A DNA stretch of 64,000 nucleotides from Candidatus Dechloromonas phosphoritropha (GCA_016722705.1 JADKGN010000005.1:434001-498000); one strand, 5' to 3'. Positions 1 to 11,080 are shown, counted from the stretch's first letter. A program made the numbers and translations. Notes: generated from the sequence alone by a model not told the origin.

Positions 1-945
1 GGTGCCGTGCGGCAGGCAATAGGCCGGATCGGCGAAGTTGTGGATGGCGATGCTGCTGTGCGCGGTATGCAGGATCTGGTCATGCAAGGTTTCGAAGACT
101 TCGATGCCGAGCAGCGGCAACTGATCGAGCAAGTCTGTGCGCCGGACCGGGTCGCCTTCGCCGGCGGCGGCGAGCAGCGCAGTGCCGGCCGGGATGATTT
201 TTGCCTCGCAATTGGCGTCGACCGCAAGGGTCACGAAAACCCGGGCATTGCAGCCGTCGTGCAGTGGGTAGTCGAGCAGCCGGGCATGGCGGCGCAGCGA
301 GGTGCGGCGGCGGGCGGTGCCGAGATAGGCCTCGGTGGCGACGGCATCCTGCGTGTAGGAAAGATGGTCGCCGGCATAGGCCAGCGTTTCGACCAGCGCG
401 ACGGTGAAGTCAGCCGGGCTACGTTCGGCAAAGCCGGGCACCAGTTGCGCCATGCGGTCGAGCATCAGGCGGCGGAAGCTGTCGTAATCCTTGGCCAGAT
501 AATCGAGACGCGGTTCGGGCGGGGTGAGCGGCGGGCAGTCCTGAACATCGGCGCAATCGAATTCGGAGGGACAGCCGGCCTTGAAATTGATGCGGATGGC
601 GGACAGGCAGATGTCGAAGCCGATAGCCGGCGCTTCCGGGTCGGCCGGGTCGATCAGACTCAGCGTGTACCAGGAAAAATCGCCGGCCTGGGCGACCTTG
701 AGACGGATCTCGCGGCCATTGATGACAGGTTCGCCAACCTGTGAAATACCGGTTATGCGAACGCCGCCGTCGATACGAATGTTGGCGCGACCGATGCCGC
801 TGACCGGATGGACGCAGACGATACGCAGGCTGCGCTGGTCCAGCGTCGTGATTTCGACGAAATCGATGCCATTCTTGCCGACCGGCTGCTGGTCGCGCAG
901 CAGTTGCAGGCGGCGCGGGTTGTCGCTGCGAAACTGGCGGTTCAT
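1..945 (-). CDS. eCIS baseplate J-like assembly protein (C-terminus beyond window)
   Basis: The frame opens with ATG at 945 and stays open to the window edge (315 codons), so the C-terminus is missing. The translation begins MNRQFRSDNPRRLQLLR and contains a cysteine-rich segment CPSEFDCADVQDCPP followed by EPRLDYLAKDYDSFRRLML, hallmarks of the 'putative baseplate assembly protein' family (gp6/J-like, Afp11/Pvc11 type). Such proteins build the wedges around the spike in contractile injection systems. The start overlaps the stop of the upstream gp25 gene by four bases (ATGA), so it is translationally coupled. Family assignment comes from motifs and operon position; the exact Afp/Pvc number is inferred. 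Confidence 0.85.
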   Translation of the reverse strand, partial: MNRQFRSDNPRRLQLLRDQQPVGKNGIDFVEITTLDQRSLRIVCVHPVSGIGRANIRIDGGVRITGISQVGEPVINGREIRLKVAQAGDFSWYTLSLIDPADPEAPAIGFDICLSAIRINFKAGCPSEFDCADVQDCPPLTPPEPRLDYLAKDYDSFRRLMLDRMAQLVPGFAERSPADFTVALVETLAYAGDHLSYTQDAVATEAYLGTARRRTSLRRHARLLDYPLHDGCNARVFVTLAVDANCEAKIIPAGTALLAAAGEGDPVRRTDLLDQLPLLGIEVFETLHDQILHTAHSSIAIHNFADPAYCLPHGT

Positions 946-1301
946 GGTGCCCCCCGGGTGAAACGGGTCAGCCGGCGTTCCTGGCCGTGGCGGACGACGT
1001 ACTGGACATCCACCGACAGCGTGCCTTCGTCGTGTTCGACGTTGACCCCTTCGACGACGATGCGGTCGCCCAGCCATTGCTGCAGGGCGCTGTGCACCGT
1101 CATCTGGACGGCGGCGGCCAGCGTGTCGCTATTCGGCGCGAAGACCAGTTGCAGCAGGCCACAGCCAAAATCGGGCCGATTTACCCGTTCACCAGGGATG
1201 GTGAACAACACTTGCTCGATCATGTCGCGTAGGTGGCTGTCGCTGTCCGCCTCGCCGCTACGGCCGCGGTGGTCGGGCTGGAAGGGGAAGTGGAGGCTCA
1301 T
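942..1301 (-). CDS. gp25/GpW-like baseplate protein of eCIS
   Basis: 119 aa, the usual size for the gp25-like (T4 lysozyme-like baseplate) family, Pvc9/Afp9 type. The segment PGERVNRPDFGCGLLQLVFAP matches the family signature in which a conserved Arg-x-x-Phe-Gly loop precedes the core fold, and the C-terminal half (DRIVVEGVNVEHDEGTLSVDV) is the expected beta-rich region. It acts at the sheath/baseplate junction as the platform on which sheath contraction starts. It follows the PAAR gene directly and overlaps the downstream J-like gene by ATGA. Confidence 0.85.
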   Translation of the reverse strand: MSLHFPFQPDHRGRSGEADSDSHLRDMIEQVLFTIPGERVNRPDFGCGLLQLVFAPNSDTLAAAVQMTVHSALQQWLGDRIVVEGVNVEHDEGTLSVDVQYVVRHGQERRLTRFTRGAP

Positions 1302-1302
1302 G

Positions 1303-1626
1303 TCAGGTTCCCATCACGCGGGTTTGCACCACGGCGACCATCATCGGCGTGCCGGTCGGGGCGCAGATGGAGGGCGAAGCCTGGAGCAGGGCCGGCTGGC
1401 CGCCGATCAGGACGCGAGTGGCACCCATCAGCCACTGGCCGGTAACGCACGGGCCGTTGCCGGCCGGCGGGGGCGGCATGGCGCAGCCGGCCACGACGTA
1501 GGGTGCGCCGAGCGTCGTCGCTGGCTGGCCGGAAAGCAGAACGCGTGGGTTGGGCGCGGTGGGCGTGGCCTGGCCGCCGTGGGAACAGAGGACGGTAGCG
1601 CCGAGGTGGAGGAGGAATCCGGGCAT
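1303..1626 (-). CDS. PAAR-like spike tip protein
   Basis: 107 aa starting MPGFLLHLGATVLC. The frame extends further upstream, but the ATG at 1626 gives the correct PAAR-like N-terminus and avoids a long overlap with the spike gene. Visible features are a short hydrophobic first strand, an early Cys/His pair (VLCSHGG), repeated Gly/Pro turns and LIGGQPALLQ, as in PAAR/DUF4280-like tip proteins. It is predicted to cap the needle-like spike encoded just upstream and to sharpen it for membrane penetration. Its place between spike and gp25 genes matches the eCIS order (Pvc10 equivalent). Confidence 0.8.
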   Translation of the reverse strand: MPGFLLHLGATVLCSHGGQATPTAPNPRVLLSGQPATTLGAPYVVAGCAMPPPPAGNGPCVTGQWLMGATRVLIGGQPALLQASPSICAPTGTPMMVAVVQTRVMGT

Positions 1627-1646
1627 GGTCGTGTTGTCCTTTGCGC

Positions 1647-2162
1647 TCAAATCACCGTCAAGGCGCCGTTGTTGATGTTCACCGTCGGCCCGGTGAGCAT
1701 GATGGTGGCGCCCTGGCCGTTGGAAATGGTGATGCCGATTTCGCTGATCGAAATCATCGCCCCGGTCATCGTCTTGAGCAGGATGCCGCCGGTCGGGCCG
1801 GGCAGGTCGGAGATCATCAGCGTGTTCTGGTTGCCAGTCTGCAGTACGATGCTCGGCGATACCGGCAGGCCGGCCAGCGCCAGCGCCGGTACTTCGGCCG
1901 CCGAGCCCCAGAAGCCGCCGACCCAGATCGGGTAATCCGGATCGCCCTGCTCGAACTCGACCCAGACGCCGGCGCCGATCTGCGGCTGGACGAAGACGCC
2001 GCTCTGGATGCCGGCGAAAGGCACGCAGGGCATCGCCCACGAGGAAAGCGCCGGGCCGAGCACATCGGGCACCTGAACCTGGATGCGGCCCATCTGCATG
2101 GGGTCGATGTTGTTGATCACCACCCCGCGATATTTTCCGTAATAGTCTGTACTTTCAGTCAT
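1647..2162 (-). CDS. Spike protein, gpV/VgrG OB-fold type
   Basis: 171 aa. The N-terminal region (YYGKYRGVVINNIDPMQMGR, then IQVQVPDVLG) is the OB-fold entry of gp5/gpV/VgrG spikes, continuing with PQIGAGVWVEFEQGDPDYP and WVGGFWG, a strongly conserved family stretch. The C-terminus has short beta-repeats (MISISEIGITISNGQ) compatible with the beta-helix needle. Together with the upstream gpD-like gene it reconstitutes a split VgrG: hub from the 2159-3286 gene and spike from this one. The start overlaps the hub stop (ATGA). It is shorter than a full VgrG because the hub is a separate gene. Confidence 0.88.
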   Translation of the reverse strand: MTESTDYYGKYRGVVINNIDPMQMGRIQVQVPDVLGPALSSWAMPCVPFAGIQSGVFVQPQIGAGVWVEFEQGDPDYPIWVGGFWGSAAEVPALALAGLPVSPSIVLQTGNQNTLMISDLPGPTGGILLKTMTGAMISISEIGITISNGQGATIMLTGPTVNINNGALTVI

Positions 2163-3286
2163 GCCGGCACCAAGGGAAGGGTTGAGACGAGGCCATTGCG
2201 GGCCAGCGAAAAGTTTTGCTTGAATTCGCCGGCCTTTAGACTGCTATGGACTTTCTTGACGTAATAAAGGCCGTCAAAAGCCAAACCCGCGCCGCGTACG
2301 CCGACCAGTTGGCGGGCCTTCAGGACATGGCCATAGCGCAAGACGTCAAGGCTGCCATCGCCGGTCACGGCATCGGCCGAAGATCGGGCTGCGGCCGCCA
2401 GTCCCTCGCCAAGGGCGGCGATTGGCGAGAGCTTGGCGGCGCCCTTCAGTAGATTGAGGCCCTTGGGCGGCGGCGGAATCAGGCCGAGCGGCGGGTTGGC
2501 CAGGCTGATGTCGGGGATGGGCAGCGGAATCGGAAACTTGGAGATCGGGTTCTGGATGAAAACGATAGGAAGCTCGGCATCCGACTGATTGACCGAGAAG
2601 GAGATCGCGTCGACATTGCTGTGCACGTCCATGCCCATATTGAGGGCGGGCTGGACAGGACCGATACGGATTTCCGGCCCCCAGTAGGCGATGTTCATGC
2701 CGGGCAGCGGGCCGGGTTCAATGTAAAAGACATGGTGGGCCTTGCGAGCCAGTTTTCGGATGTAGTGTAGATCCGTACCTTTATGGGTCGGGATGCGATC
2801 CACCGGGATCGGGAGATCCTCGAACAGCGACGGGATGATGATCGGCAGCATGCCATAGAGGCCATAACGGGCGACGATCAGCGCGACGCGGGCGGCCGGT
2901 GGCATCGCCGGGTAGGGCAGGCCGCTCATGTCCTGCTTGTCCATCGCCACCGTCAGGTCTTCTCCGGTGATGGTCAGGAGGCTGTGGCCTGGTTCGTTGC
3001 CGCCGGTAATTTCCTGGCGGGTGATCAGGCCGTCCATCAGCACGGTGGGCAGGCTGTTCATGGTGGCGACGAGGATGACGCGCAACCACGGCACCTGGCC
3101 GCCGGCAACGAGCAGCAGGGTATGCAGCGGCGATCGGTTGTCGACGACGAAACTGAGCTGGAAGCCGCTTGGCGTATCGGCTGACGAAGTGACCTCCACG
3201 CTTTCCAGCGCGTCCATCAGCGGCTTCGGTGCCGGAATCGGGATACCCGGACCGACCAGCAGCGTCAGATGGATACCCTTAAGCAC
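2159..3286 (-). CDS. gpD-like hub protein (late control D family)
   Basis: 375 aa. The protein resembles phage late control protein gpD and the N-terminal half of VgrG, i.e. the trimeric tube-like hub under the spike. Visible family features include PSGFQLSFVVDNRSPLHTLL near the N-terminus, a central HKGTDLHYIRKLARKAHHVF segment (the typical 'F/L-x-x-L-A' region of gpD) and a C-terminal YYVKKVHSSLKAGEFKQNF strand pair. It overlaps the LysM gene by 8 bp upstream and the spike gene by 4 bp downstream, consistent with tight co-translation of baseplate parts. Confidence 0.85.
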   Translation of the reverse strand: MLKGIHLTLLVGPGIPIPAPKPLMDALESVEVTSSADTPSGFQLSFVVDNRSPLHTLLLVAGGQVPWLRVILVATMNSLPTVLMDGLITRQEITGGNEPGHSLLTITGEDLTVAMDKQDMSGLPYPAMPPAARVALIVARYGLYGMLPIIIPSLFEDLPIPVDRIPTHKGTDLHYIRKLARKAHHVFYIEPGPLPGMNIAYWGPEIRIGPVQPALNMGMDVHSNVDAISFSVNQSDAELPIVFIQNPISKFPIPLPIPDISLANPPLGLIPPPPKGLNLLKGAAKLSPIAALGEGLAAAARSSADAVTGDGSLDVLRYGHVLKARQLVGVRGAGLAFDGLYYVKKVHSSLKAGEFKQNFSLARNGLVSTLPLVPA

Positions 3287-3596
3287 CGCCGCCTCCGAGG
3301 CCAGCCGGCAGGGTCAGGCGCAGCGTGTGGCCGGAGCGTTCCAGATCGGAGGGCACCTGGGCGCCATTGCCGTCGGCGATCCGCCAGTACTGGATCGGGT
3401 CGCCGAGATTGGTCGCGGCCAGCCGGTCGAGACGGTCGCCGCCCTGAACCTGGACTTCGCCGACAGGGACCAGTGTCGCCGGGTCGGGGATAAAGCGGCG
3501 GCGCAAATAGACGGTCTTCTCGCCATCCGGGGATTCCAGTTCGGCTGTGGGAACACCGTTGTAGCGGCTGTTGGGTGGGAAACGCTCGATGCTCAT
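3279..3596 (-). CDS. LysM-domain baseplate protein
   Basis: 105 aa. A single LysM-like module is visible in the middle: GDRLDRLAATNLGDPIQYWR then IADGN, with the usual 'D-x-L-x-x-I-A ... G-D ... W-x-I-A' pattern. The N-terminus (SRYNGVPTAELESPDGEK) matches small LysM proteins found beside the hub gene in eCIS and phage tails. It probably helps attach the hub to the inner tube rather than bind peptidoglycan. Start overlaps the adaptor gene stop (ATGA), end overlaps the hub gene. Confidence 0.8.
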   Translation of the reverse strand: MSIERFPPNSRYNGVPTAELESPDGEKTVYLRRRFIPDPATLVPVGEVQVQGGDRLDRLAATNLGDPIQYWRIADGNGAQVPSDLERSGHTLRLTLPAGLGGGGA

Positions 3597-4249
3597 GGCA
3601 GTCCACTCAATCCCAGCGAGGCGAGGCTGCCGAGGCCGGCATCGGCCGCCAGGCGTTCCTTGCGCTGCTGATAAACCATATAGAGATGCCCACCCTTGTC
3701 GTTGAAACCGAGATCGCCGACATGGAGGACCTTGAGGCTCAACGAAACCTTGGCGCGGATGGGGTTCAGCGCGCTGTCGAAAGCCTCTTCAGTAATCGAA
3801 AAATCGGTGATGCGCACCGGCACGACACGTTCCTTGCTCCAGACGAAGAGGGTCAGCGGGGCGACGGTTGGGGCGATTTCGAGCGTGCCGAGGCTGAGCA
3901 GTGTGTTGTTCTGGATCAGCGTGTCGCTGTCTGGATAGACGATGGTTTCCAGTGCCGCCAATTGCGGATGTATCCCGGAGGAAACGGTTTTCGGATGCTG
4001 GTCGGGAAATTCCAGTTGGTCGGTCGCGTCGATCAGGGCATCGAGCTTGATGGTTTCGGTCGGCGGCCCCTTCAGGCGCAGGGGTTCCGAAAACGGGCCG
4101 CTGGATTCGGTGGCCTGCGGATGGAGGGTCCGGGTCAGCGTTTCCGGGTTGTACTGCAGCGAAATGACCCGCTGCACGGCGCCGCTGGACGGGTCGATCA
4201 GGATAAGGCCGCCTTTGATGAGATATGAATTGCCACCGAACGAACTCAT
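3593..4249 (-). CDS. eCIS tube-to-baseplate adaptor (Afp7/Pvc7-like)
   Basis: 218 aa from the ATG at 4249, chosen because a GAGG ribosome binding site lies about six bases upstream; an alternative ATG at 4270 has none. The sequence GGLILIDPSSGAVQRVISLQYNPETLTRTL is characteristic of the eCIS tube-initiator/adaptor family ('V-x-F/L-Q-Y-N-P'), which links the inner tube to the hub. The C-terminal part (RVVPVRITDFSITEEAFDS) is the conserved family core. It sits immediately before the LysM and hub genes, as in other eCIS operons. Confidence 0.82.
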   Translation of the reverse strand: MSSFGGNSYLIKGGLILIDPSSGAVQRVISLQYNPETLTRTLHPQATESSGPFSEPLRLKGPPTETIKLDALIDATDQLEFPDQHPKTVSSGIHPQLAALETIVYPDSDTLIQNNTLLSLGTLEIAPTVAPLTLFVWSKERVVPVRITDFSITEEAFDSALNPIRAKVSLSLKVLHVGDLGFNDKGGHLYMVYQQRKERLAADAGLGSLASLGLSGLP

Positions 4250-4256
4250 ATGCGCC

Positions 4257-4376
4257 TCAGGATTCATCAACCAAGGGAATGCCTGGATTCGATGCTGTTA
4301 GCCGCATCGCCATGTTGTCAGGGCTATTGTGATTAGCCCCTATGTCCATCTCAAATTGCCTGTTGAAGTCATTCAT
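4257..4376 (-). CDS. Possible 39-aa small protein between cargo and adaptor genes
   Basis: A short frame starts at the ATG at 4376, overlapping the stop of the DUF4157 gene by ATGA, and ends at 4257 just before the adaptor start. The predicted peptide begins MNDFNRQFEMDIG and has no recognised domain. ATGA coupling is used throughout this operon, which is the main reason to list it. There is no good ribosome binding site and no homology I can name, so it may be only a spacer. Confidence 0.3.
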   Translation of the reverse strand: MNDFNRQFEMDIGANHNSPDNMAMRLTASNPGIPLVDES

Positions 4377-6760
4377 GGTTTTTTCGCTATCTTCTGTCTT
4401 GCCGCCAAGCACGTAGCCATGTCGAGCCCGGCGACAGCGCAAACATCGCGATCATTGGGGTGCGGAGCTTGATCCATGATGGAGGTCGGGTCGTTGAAGT
4501 TTGCAGGCTTGCCCAGTTCTTTCCTGAACCAGATCAGTCGCTGGTCGATTTGCATGGAAGCGTTTGTGGAATGAGCATCGATGTAGTTGTAGCGATCAAG
4601 TTCAAAAGCAAACATGTGATGCAGTTCGTGTGCGAAACCCAATGGCTCGCCACCAGACCAATTGGTGGCGACTTCCCAACGCGAAGGATCTACCTCAATC
4701 TCAAAAGTATCTGCATCCTTGGTTGTGACAAATGTGATATCGACGATGTAGCCTTTCGTGGAAGCTGCTTTCTCAATCGCGTCTTCCATTCCCTTGATCT
4801 GAGCTACATCCGCCGGAGTGCCTGTTCCGGTGGGGTGGAGGAAGATACTGGCCTTGATATGAATATCGGTTGCCGAACGTCGGTCAACGTAATAAGTACC
4901 GCCACCGAACTTCCCTTTGATGGGCGTCCATGCCGCTGCCCGTCTGGGGTCGCGACTGCCCTGTTCTTCGATGCCGGTGTTTTTGGCTGCAACAGGTTTT
5001 TCCAGCCGGGTTTGTTCCTGCGTCGCCGCAACCGCGGTGCTGCTCTTGGTTTCTACGGAAATGGTTGCTGGCGGTTTTGGTTTGCTGGTGAATAGCGCTT
5101 CGAGTGCTACGAGCAATTTGTAGCGTTCCCCGAGCAAACGTTTTTCTGATTCGACGATGATCTCTTCGGCCAGCTTTTTTGAGTTGGGATCAAGTGCCAG
5201 ATAAGCCGGGTCTAGGCGAATTTTTCCTTTGGTTTCCTCGCAGGCTTCAGAGAGTCGCAAGTCACCCATGCCATCGCGCTGGATCTGCTCATCGTCGTCG
5301 CCTTGTTGCAGCACATGAGCAAGTTCGTGGGCAATCAGGTGCCGCCCCTGGTGCCCCTCCGGTTGGAGCTGGCCCTGACCAAACACGATGTGCTTCCCAA
5401 CCGTGTAGGCACGGGCACTCACATCCTGCGCTGACTGTTCGGCGGCTTGCCCGGTATGCACGCGCACCGTCGAGAAATCATGAACGAAGCGTCGCTCCAT
5501 GTCCTGCCTTAGCGCCGGTTCGAGCGGGTTGCCCGGACTGGAGAGGACGCGGTCGACGCTGGTGGGCGCTGGCCCTCCCTGTCCGGTGGTCTGCGCTGTA
5601 AAGCGCTGGATGCGAAGAGGGGCGCCGCTGGCTGCAGAAGGCGCCGACGAAGCCAACACTTGATCCGCAACCCGATCCGCTTCCTGTTCCAGCGGATCAT
5701 TGCTGGCGCCGACGCTGAGCTTTTTCTGCAATTCTGGTTCATCGTCCGGTTTTTTCTTTTGCTCACCAAGCAGCTTGAGCTTGAACTGGTCGCCAAACGG
5801 CGATGACGGCTGAACGCCGAACGATGGCTTGGGCATGGTCAGCTGTAGCCCACCCTTGGGCTGGGGAGCGGCCAGCCATGGATATTTCTTGATGCTCCCT
5901 TCGATTTCCGGACCACCGGAGGACTTCAGTACGGCCTTTCTGATCGCATCCTGCTCGGCTTTTTGCTGCAGGTCTTCCGGCGAACCCGGCTGGTAAGTCA
6001 TGCCGGCCCGGAACTTGGCGTTCTCGGCGGCCAGTCGGGCGGTTTCGGCGCGGTATTTCTCGCTGGCGCTGAGCGGTTTCCGGTCTCCGCTAGCCTTCGG
6101 GGCCTGCTCGGTAAATTTGAATGTAATCATCGCCTCGGTGGGCTTGTCGACTGGGCCTTTGTAGGTCAGTTGCACGCTGAGCCCCGGCGTCAATATGTCC
6201 AGCGGAATCTCGGGAATCTGTGCCGGCAACTCTTTGTGCGTGGCAGCCAATGCCGCAACTGCACCAGTTGCGGCAGCGCCGGTGACAATTTTCCCCGGCC
6301 ACGTTGAAATAAAGTCCTTGCCGAGTGCTGTAGCCCCTTTGACTAGGGCATCCTGTTTTATCTTTTCCTGAATCTCCTTGCCCAGCGGAGTTTTCAGGAA
6401 AGCATCACCGAGTTTTTCGAGGCCTTCTTGGTATTTCTCCTGATTGGTTTTCTCCTTGGGTGCCTCCTGTCGCTGCAATAGCCCGGAAGCCGGACTTGAA
6501 ACCAAAGGCGATGCGGGCAAGCCGTTGCCGATTACCTGATCCGCGACCCGGTCGGCTTCTCGTTCCTGCGGATCGTTACTAGCGCCAATGCGGCGCTTGG
6601 TCTGCAGGAGTTTTTTGCTTTTGCATTCCGCGCATTCACCGGTCAGCGATGAGGTCGGCGAACCACACACGCATTTTCGGCGCAGAACCAGGCTCGTGTG
6701 GCTTGAATTGCCTGAAGGATGTGACCTGGCGGCAAGTCTCTGCAAGGGGGCCGTGCTCAT
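4373..6760 (-). CDS. DUF4157 (eCIS core domain) protein with C-terminal zincin motif; likely cargo/effector
   Basis: 795 aa. The N-terminus holds a Cys4 cluster (C30, C32, C43, C46), followed by GASNDPQEREADRVADQV. An almost identical segment, GASNDPLEQEADRVADQV, recurs roughly 290 residues later and leads into a full DUF4157 domain (RRFVHDFSTVRVHTG ... AYTVGKHIVFG ... HLIAHELAHVLQQG). The C-terminal third carries a second HExxH-type motif, GFAHELHHMFAFELDRYNY, so it may be a metallopeptidase toxin. DUF4157 is a known marker of proteins loaded into or released by eCIS particles; the effector role is inferred. Between the two copies is a hydrophobic/Pro-rich region with a possible membrane segment (TGAAATGAVAALAA). 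Confidence 0.8.
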   Translation of the reverse strand: MSTAPLQRLAARSHPSGNSSHTSLVLRRKCVCGSPTSSLTGECAECKSKKLLQTKRRIGASNDPQEREADRVADQVIGNGLPASPLVSSPASGLLQRQEAPKEKTNQEKYQEGLEKLGDAFLKTPLGKEIQEKIKQDALVKGATALGKDFISTWPGKIVTGAAATGAVAALAATHKELPAQIPEIPLDILTPGLSVQLTYKGPVDKPTEAMITFKFTEQAPKASGDRKPLSASEKYRAETARLAAENAKFRAGMTYQPGSPEDLQQKAEQDAIRKAVLKSSGGPEIEGSIKKYPWLAAPQPKGGLQLTMPKPSFGVQPSSPFGDQFKLKLLGEQKKKPDDEPELQKKLSVGASNDPLEQEADRVADQVLASSAPSAASGAPLRIQRFTAQTTGQGGPAPTSVDRVLSSPGNPLEPALRQDMERRFVHDFSTVRVHTGQAAEQSAQDVSARAYTVGKHIVFGQGQLQPEGHQGRHLIAHELAHVLQQGDDDEQIQRDGMGDLRLSEACEETKGKIRLDPAYLALDPNSKKLAEEIIVESEKRLLGERYKLLVALEALFTSKPKPPATISVETKSSTAVAATQEQTRLEKPVAAKNTGIEEQGSRDPRRAAAWTPIKGKFGGGTYYVDRRSATDIHIKASIFLHPTGTGTPADVAQIKGMEDAIEKAASTKGYIVDITFVTTKDADTFEIEVDPSRWEVATNWSGGEPLGFAHELHHMFAFELDRYNYIDAHSTNASMQIDQRLIWFRKELGKPANFNDPTSIMDQAPHPNDRDVCAVAGLDMATCLAARQKIAKKP

Positions 6761-7004
6761 TTCGTTGTCTCCTTGCCAGAGCCAAGCGACAGGCCTGCTA
6801 TGGCGCTATGAGCCACGGATTGCGGGCGCTGGTCCGGCGAAGTGACGCGAAGCACCGCGCGCTGCTCGGTTTGGTGTTTTGGCGGAACAACGGTGGAGGA
6901 AATGCTGGTCATCAGTTCGCGTTCCAGTGCCGCCACAAAGGCGCAGCGCTCGGCCGGGGTGTAGCCCGGCAGGCTTAGATGCTCGATATGGAGATGGATT
7001 TTTT

Positions 7005-7008
<4 letters not shown>
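6757..7008 (-). CDS. Small conserved-type eCIS protein of unknown function
   Basis: 83 aa beginning MKKIHLHIEHLSLPGYTP. It lies between the AAA+ ATPase and the DUF4157 gene and overlaps both by four bases (ATGA at each junction), so it is certainly part of the operon. The motif LSLPGYTPAERCAFVAALERELMTS looks like a short beta strand followed by a helix; no catalytic motif is visible. Small proteins in this slot occur in other eCIS loci, possibly as adaptors or chaperones for cargo, but that is inference. Confidence 0.65.
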
Positions 7009-8977
<1,969 letters not shown>

Positions 8978-8981
<4 letters not shown>

Positions 8982-10270
8982 GGCAGGGTGATCCGGCGGT
9001 CGAGGTAGGCAACCGGGGTCGCCGTGCGGTCGATGATCGGGCTTTCAAAGCCGTCGACCCGCAGGCGCGCCAGATGCGTGCTGCCGGCCGGTGGTGGGGC
9101 GGCGATCTTGAAGGTCAACTGGCTGGCTGGGGCGGTGAACTGCTCGGCAATAATTTCGCGTTCGCCAAGGATCAAGGTGACCGATTGGCCGGGCCGCACC
9201 GGCGGGAGGACATCCAGTTTCACGGTAACCGTATCGGCGTTGCGGCCGGCGCTGGCCGGCGGTAGTATAGGCTGCGGAGCCAGCGCCAGCGGCAACTGGT
9301 TGGTGCGGCGGGCATGGCTTTCGTCGAGTCGTTGCACCGAGAGTTCGACACGATAGAGGCCAACCGGCAGGTCGTTCGGGACGATGAAGCCGACTTTGTC
9401 CGGCCCGCCGCCGGTGACCGCGATGCTGCGACTGATCTGGAAGGCGGCAAGGCTGAGTGTGACTTGGCGGTCGACGCCGTCGAGATGATGTCCTTCGAGC
9501 GTCACCTCGCCACCTGGAATGGCGACAGGCTGACGGCCGGCCGGAACAACGGCTTCGAGGGTCGGCAATGGCGGGGTCAGGCCACTGAAGGCGAGTACGC
9601 CGCGTTCGCGCTGCGATACCGGATCGGTTTCGCCGCGACTGAGCACCGGCAGCGGGCTGCGCGAGGCCTTGCGCGATTCGATGAGGACGACCGAGACCTG
9701 AAAGGCGGCGGTCGGCCGATAACGCGCCTGCAGTGCCGACCACAGGCGGGACATTTCTTCGCTGCCAAGGGCGGATGGGGTGATCTTGAGTAACTCGATC
9801 TGTTCGGCCAGATCGGCGCCGCGCAGGCTTTTATAGACCGTTGGCAGGATGGCGCCGTCGAGTACCGCCGGCGCCAATGCTCTACGAATGGCTGCTCTAG
9901 GCAATACGGGCGTTTCGTGGAGCAGTTGAAGGGCGTAGCCGAGCAGCACTTCGGCCTGCAGTTCGGCCCGACCGTAGGCGGTCAGCAGATAGTGAAGATC
10001 GAGGGCAAGCGGTGGATTGGTGATGCGATTGCCGGCAGCATCCAGCGAGGGTAGTGCGGCGTTGCGCCAGGCAACGTTTGGCGTGACCTGATGAAGAAAC
10101 AGATTGAGTTGGGGTGAATCTTTGCTGTCGAGCGAAACCGTATCCGGGGCCATGCTGGTGACCAGGACGCCGGCACCCAGCGTGTCACTGATCGCTTGAT
10201 CAATCATCCCGGAATCGAGCAGGTCCTTGATGACGGCCGTGACGCCGGCGATGGCCAGGGCGTTGCTCAT
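8978..10270 (-). CDS. DUF4255 protein, eCIS tail terminator (Afp16/Pvc16-like)
   Basis: 430 aa. The N-terminal 200 residues are DUF4255: MSNALAIAGVTAVIKDLLD, SPQLNLFLHQVTPNVAWRN, and LALDLHYLLTAYG, which are strong family signatures. In Afp/PVC particles this protein caps the tube and sheath at the distal end and sets length together with the tape measure. The C-terminal 200 residues contain two Ig/IPT-like beta domains (VTLEGHHLDGVDRQVTLSL), an extension common in larger members. Overlaps both neighbours by four bases. Confidence 0.85.
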
Positions 10271-11073
10271 GAGTGGCCTCCGTTGCGGCGTGCCAGGTAG
10301 TCGGAGAGCGAAAGCGGCGCCGGGCCGCGCGGGCGTGGTGGCTGGGCGGCGGGGGCCGGGCGGCTGGGCGGATTGACTTCGAGGCGGCCGATGGTGATGT
10401 GCACTTCGGGGGTGTTGTCGGGTTCCGGGGCGGGGCTCTGGCGTTCACGGCTGGCTGGCGGGCGGATCGTGCTGATTTCGGCAGGGCGCTGGTTGGCTTG
10501 GCGCGGCGTGACGATGGTGGGCGGCGCGGAAGCTTCCGGTGATTTTTCGGGAGGGGTTTGGTTGTCGCCGAGCAGTCGGGTGACCAGGGATTCGAGGTCC
10601 GTGAATGCTGGCCGGGGGTTTTCGGCTGGGCGGCGAGTTTCTGGCGCCGGTTCCGGGTGTCGCTGAATGGATTTCTGTTCAGCCGCGATCGGGCTGACGA
10701 GGATGGCAGGTGTCGGGGCCTGCCTGTTGTCCGTTATTTCGAACGGAGTATCGTCGGGCAACTGCTGAGCGGAAATGTGGGGCGGCTGGCTGGCGCTTGG
10801 CGTCGAGGTTTGCCTTTCGATGTGCGTGGCTGGCGCTGGATTCACGGCGACGATGGGCGCCGGCAGTGCGTTGTCCATCGCCTGCTCATTGCGTCGGGTA
10901 TTGTGCACCGGCTCAAATCCAGGACGCTCGACGGCTAGCGTTGTTTCGTGACTGGCCGCTTCCACCATTGAAAAGTCGGCCGTCGGCGCGGCGTAGGGCA
11001 GTGCCGCCCGCGACTTGATCTGCGGGGCGAGGCCCAGGCTGCGGCTGGCAAGTTGATGGAGGAAGCCGCTCAT
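10267..11073 (-). CDS. Proline-rich eCIS protein of unknown function
   Basis: 268 aa. The N-terminus MSGFLHQLASRSLGLAPQIKSRAALPYAA is followed by a low-complexity Pro/Ala/Gln/Arg-rich region with no globular signature, ending in LSDYLARRNGGHS. A conserved patch EVHITIGRLEVNPPSRP lies near the C-terminus. Proteins with this layout (short conserved ends and a disordered middle) occupy the same slot next to DUF4255 in other eCIS operons; their role is unknown, possibly a linker within the tail terminus or a cargo-sorting component. It overlaps the DUF4255 start by ATGA. Confidence 0.6.
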   Translation of the reverse strand: MSGFLHQLASRSLGLAPQIKSRAALPYAAPTADFSMVEAASHETTLAVERPGFEPVHNTRRNEQAMDNALPAPIVAVNPAPATHIERQTSTPSASQPPHISAQQLPDDTPFEITDNRQAPTPAILVSPIAAEQKSIQRHPEPAPETRRPAENPRPAFTDLESLVTRLLGDNQTPPEKSPEASAPPTIVTPRQANQRPAEISTIRPPASRERQSPAPEPDNTPEVHITIGRLEVNPPSRPAPAAQPPRPRGPAPLSLSDYLARRNGGHS

Positions 11074-11080
11074 GGTCGTC

